NCBI GenBank assembly: GCA_003833135.1
Contig: QZLH01000208.1
Coordinates: 53,161 to 87,535 of the forward strand
From: Oehlia diaphana
Taxonomy: Eukaryota; Glomeromycota; Glomeromycetes; Glomerales; Glomeraceae
DNA: 34,375 nucleotides
Direction: 5' to 3'
Positions 21,261 through 31,933 of this stretch are shown piece by piece (the first letter of the stretch is position 1; each line of letters opens with the position of its first letter). Both the position numbers and the translations under genes were made by a program. The notes below the pieces were generated by a model, which saw nothing but the letters and a program-made list of their open reading frames with translations, was not told the origin of the DNA and did not search any database.

Positions 21261-22090
21261 ACAATAACTATTCAAAATATAAATATTTAATAAATACATT
21301 TGATTGCGTGATATTTAATCAACTATTAAATTTAGTGAATTTTCAATTATCATTGACAATAATTGGATCGGGGTTGATCCGTGAAATAACCATGGAGACT
21401 AACGTCACGTACACGATTTTAACTACCGACAGACTTTTTTAGCTTATCCTTTAAATAAGCATCACTCATAAAAGTATCGACTAACCGACTTACATATCTT
21501 TAAACCCATCAATAAAATCTTCCTAATTCTCATACTTTATAAGTAGAAATTTTTATATTTATTTAAATTTTTATATTTCACAAAGAATTTTAAAACACAA
21601 AATCAATAAGGATTTTTTTTCTTTATCTAATTGATGTTCAAGACTGTAAATATATTATTATTATGGTAATGTACAAGAATGATTAGAAAACTGAAACCAA
21701 TGGGTGTATCTATTATAATTAAATTAATTACAATATAATAATTGTATTATTATATTATTAGTGGTTCATCGGGAAATTTTTTTGGGGATATATATTGATG
21801 AAAATGTCACATAATATATATCGTATTTATTGATATATATAACAGCTACCGGGTAGGGGTTGAAATATCACCATAGTAAAACATGTGACAATTAATCTAT
21901 ATGACGTAATGCGTCAAAAATATCTAAATAAAAAAACATGATCCTATTTGGCTGCATAATAACCTGAAATATTCAATTGTTAGATATCGTGAAATATTTA
22001 TAATTTTTTAATGTAAACAAATTTATATTAGTTCCATAAATCGAGATCTTTAAATTTGAAAAAATATATAAAAAATAACAATTATAAAGG
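21261..22090. other. Intergenic, no gene seen
   Basis: AT-rich. A short hairpin GGATCGGGGTTGATCC lies at 21365-21380 and TA-rich palindromic runs at 21730-21850. The reverse-strand 83-codon frame ending at 21973 is hydrophobic low-complexity sequence and overlaps the tandem array; it is not credible. Confidence 0.5.
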
Positions 22091-22095
22091 GGGAA

Positions 22096-22530
22096 GGTTA
22101 ACAAAACGCTATATAACGATGAGCCATATAAAAGAGAAAATACTAAATTAAAGATTATTATAAGATGAAATGAGGAGGGGAAGTTTAAGTGTTTAACAGA
22201 ACGTTGTATAACGTAGAAGAGCAAAAACTAATAATTGTAAAATTATTAGAGGAGGGGAAGCTTAAGTGTTTAACAGAACGTTATATAACGTTAAGCCATA
22301 TAGAAAAGCAAAAATTAATAATTGTAAAATTATTAGAGGAGGGGAAGTTTAAGTGTTTAACAGAACGTTATATAACGTAGAAGAGCAAAAACTAATAATT
22401 GTAAAATTATTAGAGGAGGGGAAGTTTAAGTGTTTAACAGAACGTTATATAACGTTAAGCCATATAGAAGAGAAAAAACTAATAATTGTAAAATTATTAT
22501 ACAATGAAATGAGGAGGGAAAGTTTAAACA
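22096..22530 (+). repeat. Tandem array with a 16-bp palindrome, alternating 77/87-bp periods
   Basis: Four well-conserved units carry AACGTTATATAACGTT or close variants at 22200, 22277, 22364 and 22441. Spacings are 77, 87 and 77 bp. The long unit has an extra piece reading TTAAGCCATATAGAA. Each unit also contains AATTGTAAAATTATTA, itself nearly palindromic, and GAGGAGGGGAAGTTTAAG. Eroded copies of the palindrome lie at about 22105 and 22787. Open frames occur across the array but a 164-bp double unit is not a multiple of three. The predicted peptides simply repeat VKLLEEGKFKCLTERYIT, so coding is doubtful. Confidence 0.85.
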
Positions 22531-22900
22531 AAAATGATCGGGTATTTATGTTTCCTTTCTATATAATAGGAATTTGTTCAATTAGGGGAGATTTTTTAGA
22601 AGAATCAGAAGTTAAGGGTCAAAGTCTAATAGTCGTTGAAATTCCTTTTGAGCTTTTAATTGTTGACCCACTTTCTTAAATTGTAGACTTACAAAGTCGT
22701 GAAACTTCTAAACATAACTCCTGATCGTTAATATAAAAAACCCGAATCAATTTTTTACTTGTCGGTATCGCAACTTAAAAAAACAGAACGCTATATAACG
22801 TTAAGGAGATAAATTGTGATCTGTAAAAATATATAATAATTTAGTAGTTAACGCAACCATCATAATAATTACAGAAATAATGAATAAATTAAACCAATAA

Positions 22901-24595
22901 TTACCAGTCACTAGCAAATAAAAAGTCAAAGTAGTCATCATTACCGGGTGCTTCTTCCACTTTCACTTCCACTTCCACTTCTTCCTCTTCTTCATCATCA
23001 ATAATCCGCTTCTTCTTTATAAACTCCGGCGTTTCCTTTTCCTTTTCCAATATTGCGTTAGCATCACTAAGTTCAAAACTTCCCTTATTTTCAAGTAGCT
23101 CCTAAAATATTAAATTGATAAATTTTAATAAAAATGCTAAATAACGATAAAAATTCAACCGATTATACCTTAAATTTTTTATATCGTTTTTCCAAAGGTC
23201 CTTTGGAAACTTCAATACCGGGATAATTTGGGTTTAAAATAATGTCAGCCACCGCTGCGGTGTAAACATAATTATGGTGGAGCATTAATTCGTCGGTAGT
23301 AGAAGGAAAAGCTCGTTTAGCAATATTATCTATTGCGGCTTCATCATCATATAACTTATAATAACAATCTTCAACTTGTTTTGACTTCTTCCAATCCGAA
23401 ATGGCTTTTAAATTTTTTCGTTTATTGCCGCCCACTACTGACAAATTAAATTCCTTTGAGATGGCATTTTTTACTGCCGAGACTCCAATTCCTCTCAAAT
23501 CTTTCATTCTTCGTAAAAGCTATAAAAGAAATAAATATTTAAAATTAAATATAACGATAATTAAATACTTTTAAACATACCGATAATTACCATAGAATAA
23601 TGTTTTCCAGAAAAATTATTTATCCAATCCCGTTGACCTAATTCTTTAATATAATTTGTATGATTTTTTTCGAGCCAACCCTCTAATGAATTCTTAAAAT
23701 TTTCGAATGTTGGCCACATATTGTCAGGGAAAAACGCGGCGCATACAAAATTATATCCATCCTAATAACAATGGCAATCATATTGAAAAGATCGTAATAT
23801 AACGATGCGATGTTATACTTACTCCAAAAACCTTTTCACTTAGATCAATATTTTTTTGTCTATTGTTCTTTACTTTTATTTGATTTTGAATCCACGTAAC
23901 TTTTTCGTTCGTCGCTTTCTGTATGTCATATAACGCACGAATCTGATTCACTTGTTTGATTAAAATTTTTTCATAATTTTTAAGAATTTTATCGTTGCTA
24001 GTATAAGCTGGCAATTTATGAGAATCATCAATTGCCAAATTATCAACTGATGACGTAGACCTAGAACGTCGATCATTATCATTATTATCAATTGCGGGGG
24101 TAGTTTTTCTGGAACGTTGATCAGATGGTAAGATCGGCGTAGTCCCGGAACGTTGCTCATCAGAAGATTCTAAGATTGGCGTGGTAGAACTTGTTTTTTC
24201 ATTCTGTTCTGTTAAATCATAGTAATTGTATGTGATGAATATCTTGTGATTGATTATCAAGTTGGTAATTTCCCACTATACGTTTTAATATATTTAGAAG
24301 GTGATTTACTACTTTTACTACTACTTTGAGGTTTCTCTATAAGAACAAAGAAAGCGATATAATAAGACGTTGATTTTATATATTTAATGTGACAAACATT
24401 TTTTGGATAATTACCTTCCGCCGTTATAGTTTTAGAAGAAGTCGATATTGTTTCTTGATCGTCATCTAACTCTTTGATATCCGATTTGGTAAATTTTAGT
24501 TTTTTAGGTTTATCTGGACTTTCTTGGTCGTTATTTGATACTTGAGATTCTTTATTTTTCGTAACACTTCTAGTAACATATTTTCGTTTTGGCAT
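22901..24595 (-). CDS. Six-exon gene of unknown function, about 438 aa, basic start and acidic end
   Basis: Reverse-strand exons are 24595-24415, about 24336-24310, about 24208-23823, 23761-23591, 23519-23169 and 23101-22901 (TAA). Introns are 61-101 bp with GT...AG ends, and the model is open throughout. The exon 2/3 joint is the least certain; a run of AGTAGT offers several in-phase donors. The N-terminus is basic (MPKRKYVTRSVTK, KPKKLKFTK), suggesting nuclear import. A Ser/Thr-Pro-rich repeat region follows (TTPILESSDEQRS, TTPILPSDQRS). A conserved-looking globular part holds FFPDNMWPTFENFKNSLEGW, INNFSGKHYSMLLRRMKDLR and LMLHHNYVYTAAVADIILNP. The tail is acidic (DDEEEEEVEVEVKVEE) and ends DYFDFLFASDW. 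It resembles hypothetical proteins common in Glomeromycotina, from memory; no known domain is assigned. A nuclear role is inference from charge pattern only. Confidence 0.75.
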
Positions 24596-25155
24596 TTTTT
24601 TTAAAAATTAAAATTTATTAAAATTTTTCAACAAAAAATTATGAAGAAAATTTTTAAATGTAAAAAAAGTGTAAAAATTCATAGAGAAACAAAAGTGTGA
24701 GAAAAAAAGATTTGAGAAAAAGTATCTTTATTATAAACTTTTTGTTATATAATTACATCATACTGAAAGTTAAAGTGATTTTTAGATTCGATGGATAATT
24801 GTTAATTATATTAGTAAATCTATTCATCATTTTTTTTTTTTTTTAGACTAAACCAAAAATTTCGAACAAATAATTAAATCATCTAATAATTATAAAGAAA
24901 GGATTATTAGTAACATATGATAGCCCAGGAATAGATAATAATGAATTTTGAATTGAAATCTATTTATAGATAGTATCTTAGATTGACAGTTGAAATTCAT
25001 GAATTGACATAATTGACAATGTATATTAGTTCGACTAATTTGGTAGTTAATATCCATACGTTATCTCTTGCTCATGAATCTATATATCAAATGATCTCAT
25101 GTCAAAAAGGTGTGAAAAGATAGATTTGCACACGGTAAAAAAATGATTTCTAAAG
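24596..25155. other. Intergenic, upstream of the six-exon gene
   Basis: A-rich and T-rich tracts directly upstream of the ATG at 24595, then AT-rich sequence. No gene is supported. Confidence 0.5.
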
Positions 25156-25310
25156 CCCTATAAAAAATTTTATCCGTTATTTCTGTAAAGACTGAGCCTT
25201 TCACGGATCCATTCACGGGAAAATGAAAATAATTTGTTAAATTCCATGATACATAATATTACATATAAGGTTATTAATTACAGGAAGGCTTATTATTTAC
25301 ATTAAGTCAT
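25156..25310 (+). mobile_element. Eroded copy of the CCCTGTAAA MITE family
   Basis: CCCTATAAAAAATTTTATCC, then GTTATTTCTGTAAAGACTG, then GAGCCTTTCACGGATCCATT and CACGGGAAAATG line up with the intact element at 30894-31079. One difference is a deletion after TCTGTAAA. The right half decays and no clear right terminus remains. The forward frame at 25649-25834 beyond it is not a gene. Confidence 0.7.
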
Positions 25311-25823
25311 ACCATTTCACATTAAGTTTACTAATAATGTAATCATCATTAGATTCTTAGCCATTTCAAAATCTTAAAAGTCCCAAATTACGCAATCCGC
25401 ATATCTAATTTTGACAGATTTTAGAGATTGTTTACATAGTATAGATTTGAAATACTCTTTATAGATAGTTCGTACTAATGTACTTATTTATTATGATAAT
25501 TGAATAAGGAGAATGATATAAAATGACGTAATAAAATTAGATTTATTTATTGATACATTTGTTTTCTCGGAATATTTATAATAGATTAAACAATAGCAAA
25601 ACTTTTGAATTGGTTAGATGAAATCTTTGCGCGATCAACTGTAACAGGATGTTTGAAATTTTTAAATCAGTTTTTTTCAAACCCGATTTTTTTTTAATAC
25701 CGAAAAATAAATTTTTTTTATTTGTTTATTTCTTTCAGTTCTTTCCATTAAGTAGTATTATTAAACATGATCTCGAATTTATGAAATTTGGTATCACTTA
25801 CAGAAACGTGATATCAATTAATC

Positions 25824-25981
25824 ATTTTCCCTAAAAAATGTTAACACTGGAAAAATTGAGATTTGGGGTACAAAAAAGTTTCTGGGCGTTTGCTCATTTT
25901 TGACTGTTCATTAATAAATTTGGGGACTTAAATAAAAATTTGGTGTGACGGACAAATTTTGGGGTATTTCATAAATCTGCC
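25824..25981 (+). mobile_element. 5'-truncated copy 2 of the GGCGGATTTATGAAAT MITE
   Basis: Shares TTTCC-CTAAAAAATG, TAACACTGGAAAAATTG, GATTTGGGGTACAAAAAA and the right end GGGGTATTTCATAAATCTGC (one mismatch in the TIR) with the copy at 7365-7650. The left terminal repeat is absent, so it is truncated or deleted. Confidence 0.7.
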
Positions 25982-26129
25982 GTGATGTTTAGATCAATTG
26001 TTATGCAGTAGTAGAACTCTAATATCAAGAATGATGTATCACTTAATAAAATCGTGATACAACTATAATGCACAGCCTTTTAGTTACCTATGGAGCGGTA
26101 CATTCTTTGCGATGCAGTAAACCTACGGC

Positions 26130-26154
26130 TTTGGCGCCAATGCAAATTTTGCAT
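26130..26154. promoter_or_regulatory. Abutting palindromes: E2F-like core plus octamer repeat
   Basis: TTTGGCGCCAA (26130-26140) is directly followed by ATGCAAATTTTGCAT (26140-26154), a perfect 7+1+7 inverted repeat containing the ATGCAAAT octamer. It sits about 140 bp beyond the 3' end of the PAW-like/BTB gene. It may be a regulatory or chromatin site; no role is proven. Confidence 0.35.
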
Positions 26155-26294
26155 TTTTTTCAAATTGTTTTATTTTCAGCAATTAATATACCTACCGAAC
26201 ATCGTATATTTTTCGTAATAAATTTACGAATATAAAACTAATATAATTTATTCATATTTCTATAATCTTTTTTTTTTTTTTTTATACAATTGTT

Positions 26295-28457
26295 CTATTT
26301 TTGATCTATTTTTTTAATTTCATACATTTCACAATATCTAATTAATTGTATAGCATTACATTCCTTTGCAATTAATTTAATTTCTTCTAAATTATCAATA
26401 TTAACATATTTTCTAATAAAAAATTCACAAATTTGAACCAATTTAGGTATTAAAAATCTAGAAGAAACATATAATAAATCAATCCAATCATTAATATCAT
26501 TTAAATTTTCAATATTATCATCATAAATATATAAAATTAATTTTTCAAAAATATTTAAAGAAATATCATCATTAAGATTAAGAAATCTATTTTTTGATTC
26601 AATCATTTGTGAATTAAATAATGCTTTAAAATAATCAGATTTTGATATAAGAATTTTTGAATGAAGATAAAAATTTTTTTCTAAAATATTTTTATAATTA
26701 TTTGTTTCTAATCTAATAATGAAATCACTCGTATTTTTATCATTTAATAAGAAATTATTTTCATTCATACTAGTAATATTTTTCTTAAAAAATTCATCAC
26801 ATATTATAATATTTGGTCTTAATTTTACTTCAACATCCATATCAAAATTATCATTTAATAATGAATTTTCATTTTTATTTACATCTTTTCTAAATAAATG
26901 AGTTTTTCCACCAATCATCTTTACTTTTAAGATAAATCCATATTCATCTTTAACAATTTCAGTTAAATCTAAGATATAATTTAAATTATTTTCTTGTAAA
27001 GGAAAATTGATTGGTTTAAATTCAGAAATTGGATTTTTTCTTGTAGGTAATAATTTAATTAACCATTGAATTTTTGAAGAATAATGAAATTTCAATAAAA
27101 GTTTTAAAGAATTAATATAAAAATTTCCAGGTCTATAATCAAATTTCCATGTAATATGAGCAGATTGATTTTTTTTATCAACGCCAAGGTGTCTAGATAT
27201 ATAAGTATTAAAAATAATGACACGTTATTATTTTATATATATATAAAAAAAAAAATAAAAAAAATATATATACAGTCACTTACTTTTCTATATTCGTTGA
27301 ATTTTCAAGAGAATAATAAATATTTTTATTTGTAAAAGTTCCACGATCCCATCTTTTTAAGTATTTAATATCCGTTTTACCATTTTCATAATAAGCATTT
27401 GTAATGACATTATATGAAATTCTATGAGTATAAATATTTTTAATATTTTCAATTGGTAAAACATTAAATTTATATTTATCATTAAATAATCCATCACAAC
27501 TTTCAGATTTTATCATATAATTATTAAAATTATATAATAATGATGATAATGATGATAATGATGATAATGATGATAATTCAACTATAACATCTAATCCAAA
27601 ATTCTTTTTTATAGAAAATTCATCAAAATGATTTTTAATATAAGGAAATAATTGTAAATTTCTTTGATAATTTTTATAATCTTTTTTAATAATTTCTGCC
27701 TTAATATAAAAAATTTTATTATTTTTTATTATAAAATGAGTTAAATTTTTTGGTAAATTTGTCCTTTCATTTGTATTCTTAATATAAGTTTCTCTAATTA
27801 TATTCCATTTAAGATTATTATTAGATAATGATGATGATTTATTATCGGATGTCGAAATAGAAATTATTAAATGATAACCTGTATTATTATCATAACAATT
27901 TAATTTTAAATTTAACCTTGTGATTGACAAATTTTCATATGAAGAATAATCAAATTTATAAATAATTGAAGCTGAAAGTTCGGAATTTTCCAGAATTAAC
28001 GCCGTAGTATCTCTTAAATATGTCCTAAAATACAGGTAATATATTTTTTTTAAAATATAATATTTTTTTTTTTTTTTTTATTAAATAAATTTTTAATTCG
28101 AATTTTTACTTACCGATCATCAGAATAATGAGTCGCATGAATCAAATTCTCGTAATATAACGCTCCCTGATCCCAAAATTCAACATATTTTTTATTAAAA
28201 ATTCCATTTTCATAATAAGCATCGCTCATTACATCGTATGATATTCTATTCATGAACATATTCTCTTTCTTAGGATGTGGAATTATATGAAGAGGATATT
28301 TATCATTGAATAATCCATAAATATTATTATTATCGTTATTAATAATAGGAGAATCATAAAGAATTGCGGATTCAGGATCAATTTTCGAATTATGAGAAAG
28401 AATTTTACATTTAGAATTTAAATGATAATAAGAAGAAGAAGGATACATTCGACACAT
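26295..28457 (-). CDS. Protein with two PAW-like modules and a C-terminal BTB domain, 660 aa
   Basis: Reverse-strand exons 28457-28114, 28024-27284 and 27192-26295 are joined in phase 2 both times (introns 89 and 91 bp) and end in TAG. A module is present twice, at about residues 48-280 and 289-490. Each copy has GLFNDKY, then RISYDVMSDAYYENG or RISYNVITNAYYENG, WDQGALYYENLI or WDRGTFTNKNIY, and KFDYS or WKFDYR. Each finishes with a strand-rich part ending LDVIVEL or MDVEVKL. The YDV...Y, WD-G, ENI and WKFD pattern resembles the PAW domain of peptide N-glycanases, a glycan-binding beta-sandwich; this assignment is tentative. A BTB/POZ domain follows at about 514-600 (TSDFIIRLE, FYLHSKILISKSDYFKALF, LILYIYDD) with a helical tail. 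BTB suggests dimerization and Cullin-3 adaptor function; glycoprotein recognition is a hypothesis. The ATG chosen is the first in frame. Confidence 0.78.
27542..27577 (-). repeat. In-frame 9-bp microsatellite, four units
   Basis: GATGATAAT is repeated four times on the forward strand within exon 2 of the PAW-like/BTB gene. It encodes a run of Leu-Ser-Ser triplets in the linker between the two modules. The unit is a multiple of three, so length changes would keep the frame. Confidence 0.85.
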
Positions 28458-30351
28458 TTTGAAATAATTAAAAAAAATTCACTTTTTATTGAAAAAATTT
28501 TAAAAAAAAAATTTTCGAGAAAAAAAAAAAAAAGTTGATACACAATTATTTATAATAATCCGTTTTATTCATTGAAACAATCTCAAAGATCATAATTTGA
28601 TGATCCATTTTCTTTATAACTGAATGATAAAAAAAAAAAAATTTCAGTTAATAATTTGTTAGTAAAAGAAACCAAAAAAGGAATTTGAATTAAATATTTA
28701 TATTTACATAAACAATTGATATCATCATGAATGAATAATAAAAAAAGGGTATGATCAATGAACTTTAAAAAAGAAAAAAACAAGAAAAGGACATCATCCA
28801 CTAAAAAAGTGCATAAAACAAATATCATAAATTTTGGGGTCCTCGATTATTCAAAAGGGCTTAAAATTAATTTACTATTAAAGTAAAAATATAATTTTTA
28901 CGGGAATGACTATTTTTATAAATTATTTATTATTAGTAAATAACAAAGTGAACAAAGGCAGATTACGTTGCTTAAAAAATATTTTCCTTATTTAAACTTA
29001 TTTAAAAGCAAAAAAAAAAGTTTTTTGAACCCAATTATTTTTGTACCGTGTACATTGACGCCATGCTTTAAAGTTCAGTAAACAATTGCAGATCTTTATC
29101 TGCTTTGTATATTTTACATATTTATTTGAATGAGACTAAATAGGATATTTAATAAAATCTCATTCCCCATTGATATTCTAAAATTATTGAGTTTTGTTAA
29201 ATTCCTAAATATATATTTATATTAATGGACTTGGAAATTACCATAAAAAAATTTAAAATATTTCAAATATCTTAATATAATGAATTAACCTCTTTAAGGG
29301 TAACTTTCGTCGATCAAATCATATTTTATAACTGAAAATGATTATAATAATTATGTAATTTTTCACTTTATGCATGTAAAAAATGAGGCGTTGAGACGAA
29401 TGAGACGTCCACTTAAAATATAAACATTTTTTAGGGATTTTAATTTTAAGGAATTTAAAATAATTGGTTATTTCATTCGACCATTACACAACATAAATAA
29501 ACCCATTTTCGTTATTAATATAATTGCAACATTCATATCAATTATGTTTTCAATATCTTATAACGGTTAAATTTTAACGTAATATTGGTCCTCTTTTTTT
29601 TTGTTTGTGTAAATTTTGTCTTTCTCCGCTGCCAAAGGATATCCTTACAGTCACAGAAAAATATCTATTTTATAATGTTTAAGTAAACATTTGAAATCGG
29701 GTAAATTAATTGCGTACTGTGACTACTGTGTGCGTTGTGATATTATAAAACAACAAATCTCCGACCTTCCCATTTTCCTATTTTTAATTACTTGTATAAT
29801 CAAAAATATCGAAGTCGCATACTTCTATAGAGCAAAAACCGGGTTTATTAATTAATTGCATTTTTAGAAAATTGTTTTTCTCTAAGTATTTTACATTTAC
29901 AAACAAAAAAATTTTATAATCTGCGCTACCTTTTTTTTTTTCATAATCTCATATTCTAACCGATTAATAAACGAAAGTTTCGACCGATTAAATATAGCAA
30001 ATTGAAAATAGTATATCGTTTTTAATTAAGACGAATTAATTGTTACGTCCATATATAATATAAGATATTTGTTAAAAAATTTTGTAATATTTAACGAATA
30101 TTTAGATACATACATTCTATTTTTTCACACTTAACTTGGTAGCGAACTTTGTGATTATGCATTTATGAACACTTACAATTTTTGTGATTGAATGCAATGA
30201 TTGTCGCATCTGATGCCTTTTACTAGTGCAAAAGTTTTTTTTAAAAAAAAAAATCTAATAAATTAGCGACAAATTTCAACAGGATAGAAATTCCCTTAAT
30301 TTGCGTCATTGTTCGGAGCGAAGCGAAGGTTTACGCACTATGAAAAAAAAT
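28458..30351. other. Intergenic, no gene seen
   Basis: About 1.9 kb of AT-rich DNA upstream of the PAW-like/BTB gene. The reverse-strand 81-codon frame at 28583-28828 is Phe/Leu-rich antisense of A-tracts. CGGAGCGAAGCGAAGG near 30315 is a short GC-richer word. No coding or RNA feature is supported. Confidence 0.5.
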
Positions 30352-30385
30352 CGATCACGTGAATTCTCTGTCCTCCACGTGATCG
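30352..30385. repeat. Perfect inverted repeat CGATCACGTG...CACGTGATCG
   Basis: Two 10-bp arms are separated by 14 nt, each carrying a CACGTG E-box. TCGCCTGACGG follows directly. This may be a paired bHLH-type site in a promoter-like patch that the LINE later split; the gene it served is not visible. Confidence 0.55.
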
Positions 30386-30419
30386 TCGCCTGACGGCTAG
30401 TTAACTGTTAACTGCATAA

Positions 30420-30433
30420 TTTACGCGCGAAAC
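30420..30433 (+). repeat. Left target-site duplication of the LINE
   Basis: TTTACGCGCGAAAC is identical to 31920-31933 at the other end of the element. The motif is CpG-rich and occurs nowhere else in the window. Confidence 0.85.
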
Positions 30434-31919
30434 CAAAAAATACTTGAAAATTATATTCCATAAGGCTCGGGCAACCAATTTAACGACCTTTGTGACAAAT
30501 TAGCTAAAACAGCTCGTTCTTTAGATCCTATTGAAATCAACGTAACTAATTTTCCAGGATCCTTGATGACGCCCACTTGGGTTTCCATTGGACCTATGAT
30601 CGTGACATTAGAAAATTTTCACATATCGTCACTGATAGTTTTATTTTCGACTACTTCCTCAACAATTCTTCATTGGTCCCTATTTTCCGACACTTTGACG
30701 TCAACTCTGCAGTGAACGTAATTCAGCATATCAAGCCTTTAAAATCAAAAGCCTCAACCACATTCTCCCATGCGGCGATGTACTCATTAAACATTATTCT
30801 AAACTCTACCCGGCCAATGGTATCCCTTGTCCATCTGTTCTGATCACCCGGACACTAATAACCATCTCGGCTTTTGTGCGAACCTTATACCCTCCCTGTA
30901 AAAAATTTTATCCGTTATTTCTGTAAAAACTCCGTGAAAATGAGCCTTTCACGGATCCATTCATGGAAAATGCAAATAATTCGATAAATTCCGTGATATA
31001 AAGTTATTAATTCCGGAAATATGAGCCTTTTACGGAAAAAAGATGGAATAAAAAAAACGGATTGACTTTTTTTACAGGGCCTTTATTAATGATACCTTTA
31101 AGAATCATAAGGATAATCTTATTTCTTTTATAGACTCTAAAGTTCACAAACAAAATTCTTTTATCCTTGATGGTGTTAACAATTATTCCCTTTTCAATAA
31201 CGTGCCTCTTACGTCTGGTGATTCTCATGAGATTTACCTTATACTACATCAACTTATTCCTCAAAGCTTATATAACTTAGTCAACTCATTCACATTTAAT
31301 AGGAAATTAACTCGTAGTATTATCAGGCATTGTTGAATTGATAAAAAAAGTTCAAAATATTTGACCTCAACATAATTCCTCTCTCCGTGCTTGGGAGCGC
31401 AAAACAGGCATTATTAAAAAGAAAAAATGTCATGTTAAACGTTTTTCTCGATAACATCCACCTCATGCCACGACTTCTCAAGGCTCTCCGAGGCTTCACG
31501 TGGGATCGAACCCTCCCCCGCCTGTCACCGATCCGGTACCTTCGTCTCGTGATCCACGCTCTTCCGGACTGATGATTTCGTCCCATCCGATTAGGATTAG
31601 GCCTCCGATTCCTTTGTGGCTGATTTTAGTTACTTCCAATTACCTACATTCTGGTGGGTGGACTAGCTTTTTACACTATAATAGTTTTATACATTTTTTT
31701 TCTGATAATAATTTGTTTTTTAAATTCTATGCTTTATTTTCGGTGCCCTTTAATTTAGTTAATTTTTTTGACGATGCTGGACATGCCTAGTGTTGTTTAT
31801 TATACAGTATCTAGTGGGGATTGTTTGGTTTGAGTTTGTTTTCGATTTTTGTATTTCGTTTGACTCACGTTCTCGTTGAGCTCCCGTCTTCGTCTAAATT
31901 TTTAAATAAAATAAAAAAC
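30434..31919 (+). mobile_element. 5'-truncated LINE retrotransposon, RNase H and C-terminal region, dead
   Basis: Coding remnants run forward in several frames. They are the end of an RNase H domain (GNQFNDLCDKLAKTARSLDP), HIVTDSFIFDYFLNNSSLVP, a Cys/His knuckle (CSDHPDTNNHLGFC), FINDTFKNHKDNLISFIDSK, HEIYLILHQLIPQSLYNLVN, and RAWERKTGIIKKKK. A Pro/Ser-rich end follows (about 31500-31570). This order matches the 3' part of fungal LINE ORF2-like proteins. The element stops at an A-rich tail (AAATAAAATAAAAAAC) and is bounded by 14-bp direct repeats, the mark of target-primed reverse transcription. The 5' end is truncated inside RNase H, so there is no reverse transcriptase. Frameshifts and a nested MITE confirm it is inactive. 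Confidence 0.82.
30894..31079. mobile_element. 186-bp MITE nested in the LINE, CCT target duplication
   Basis: CCCTGTAAAAAA at the left (30894) and TTTTTTTACAGGG at the right (to 31079) are inverted. CCT flanks both sides (30891-30893 and 31080-31082). Removing the element and one CCT (189 bp) restores the LINE frame as NLIPFINDTFK, independent support for the boundaries. Inside are imperfect copies of GAGCCTTTCACGG and GAGCCTTTTACGG. A decayed copy is at 25156. Confidence 0.82.
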
Positions 31920-31933
31920 TTTACGCGCGAAAC
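31920..31933 (+). repeat. Right target-site duplication of the LINE
   Basis: TTTACGCGCGAAAC, identical to 30420-30433, directly follows the A-rich tail of the element. Confidence 0.85.

Noticed and set aside
22189..22679. Forward frames across the palindromic array
   Set aside because: The peptides are translations of the DNA repeat, the repeat unit is not a multiple of three, and starts fall in repeat copies.
25649..25834. Forward 61-codon frame
   Set aside because: Phe/Lys-rich low complexity, overlapping a MITE fragment.
28583..28828. Reverse-strand hydrophobic 81-codon frame
   Set aside because: It is antisense of A-rich DNA, biased to Phe/Leu/Ile, with no splice or family support.
31494..31515. 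tRNA-like T-arm (GGGTTCGATCCCACG on the reverse strand)
   Set aside because: The T-stem does not pair properly, no A-box or acceptor stem fits upstream, and the sequence is inside the LINE 3' region.
31387..31790. Overlapping forward and reverse frames in the LINE 3' part
   Set aside because: They are the Pro/Ser-rich end of the LINE protein and its shadow frames, not separate genes.
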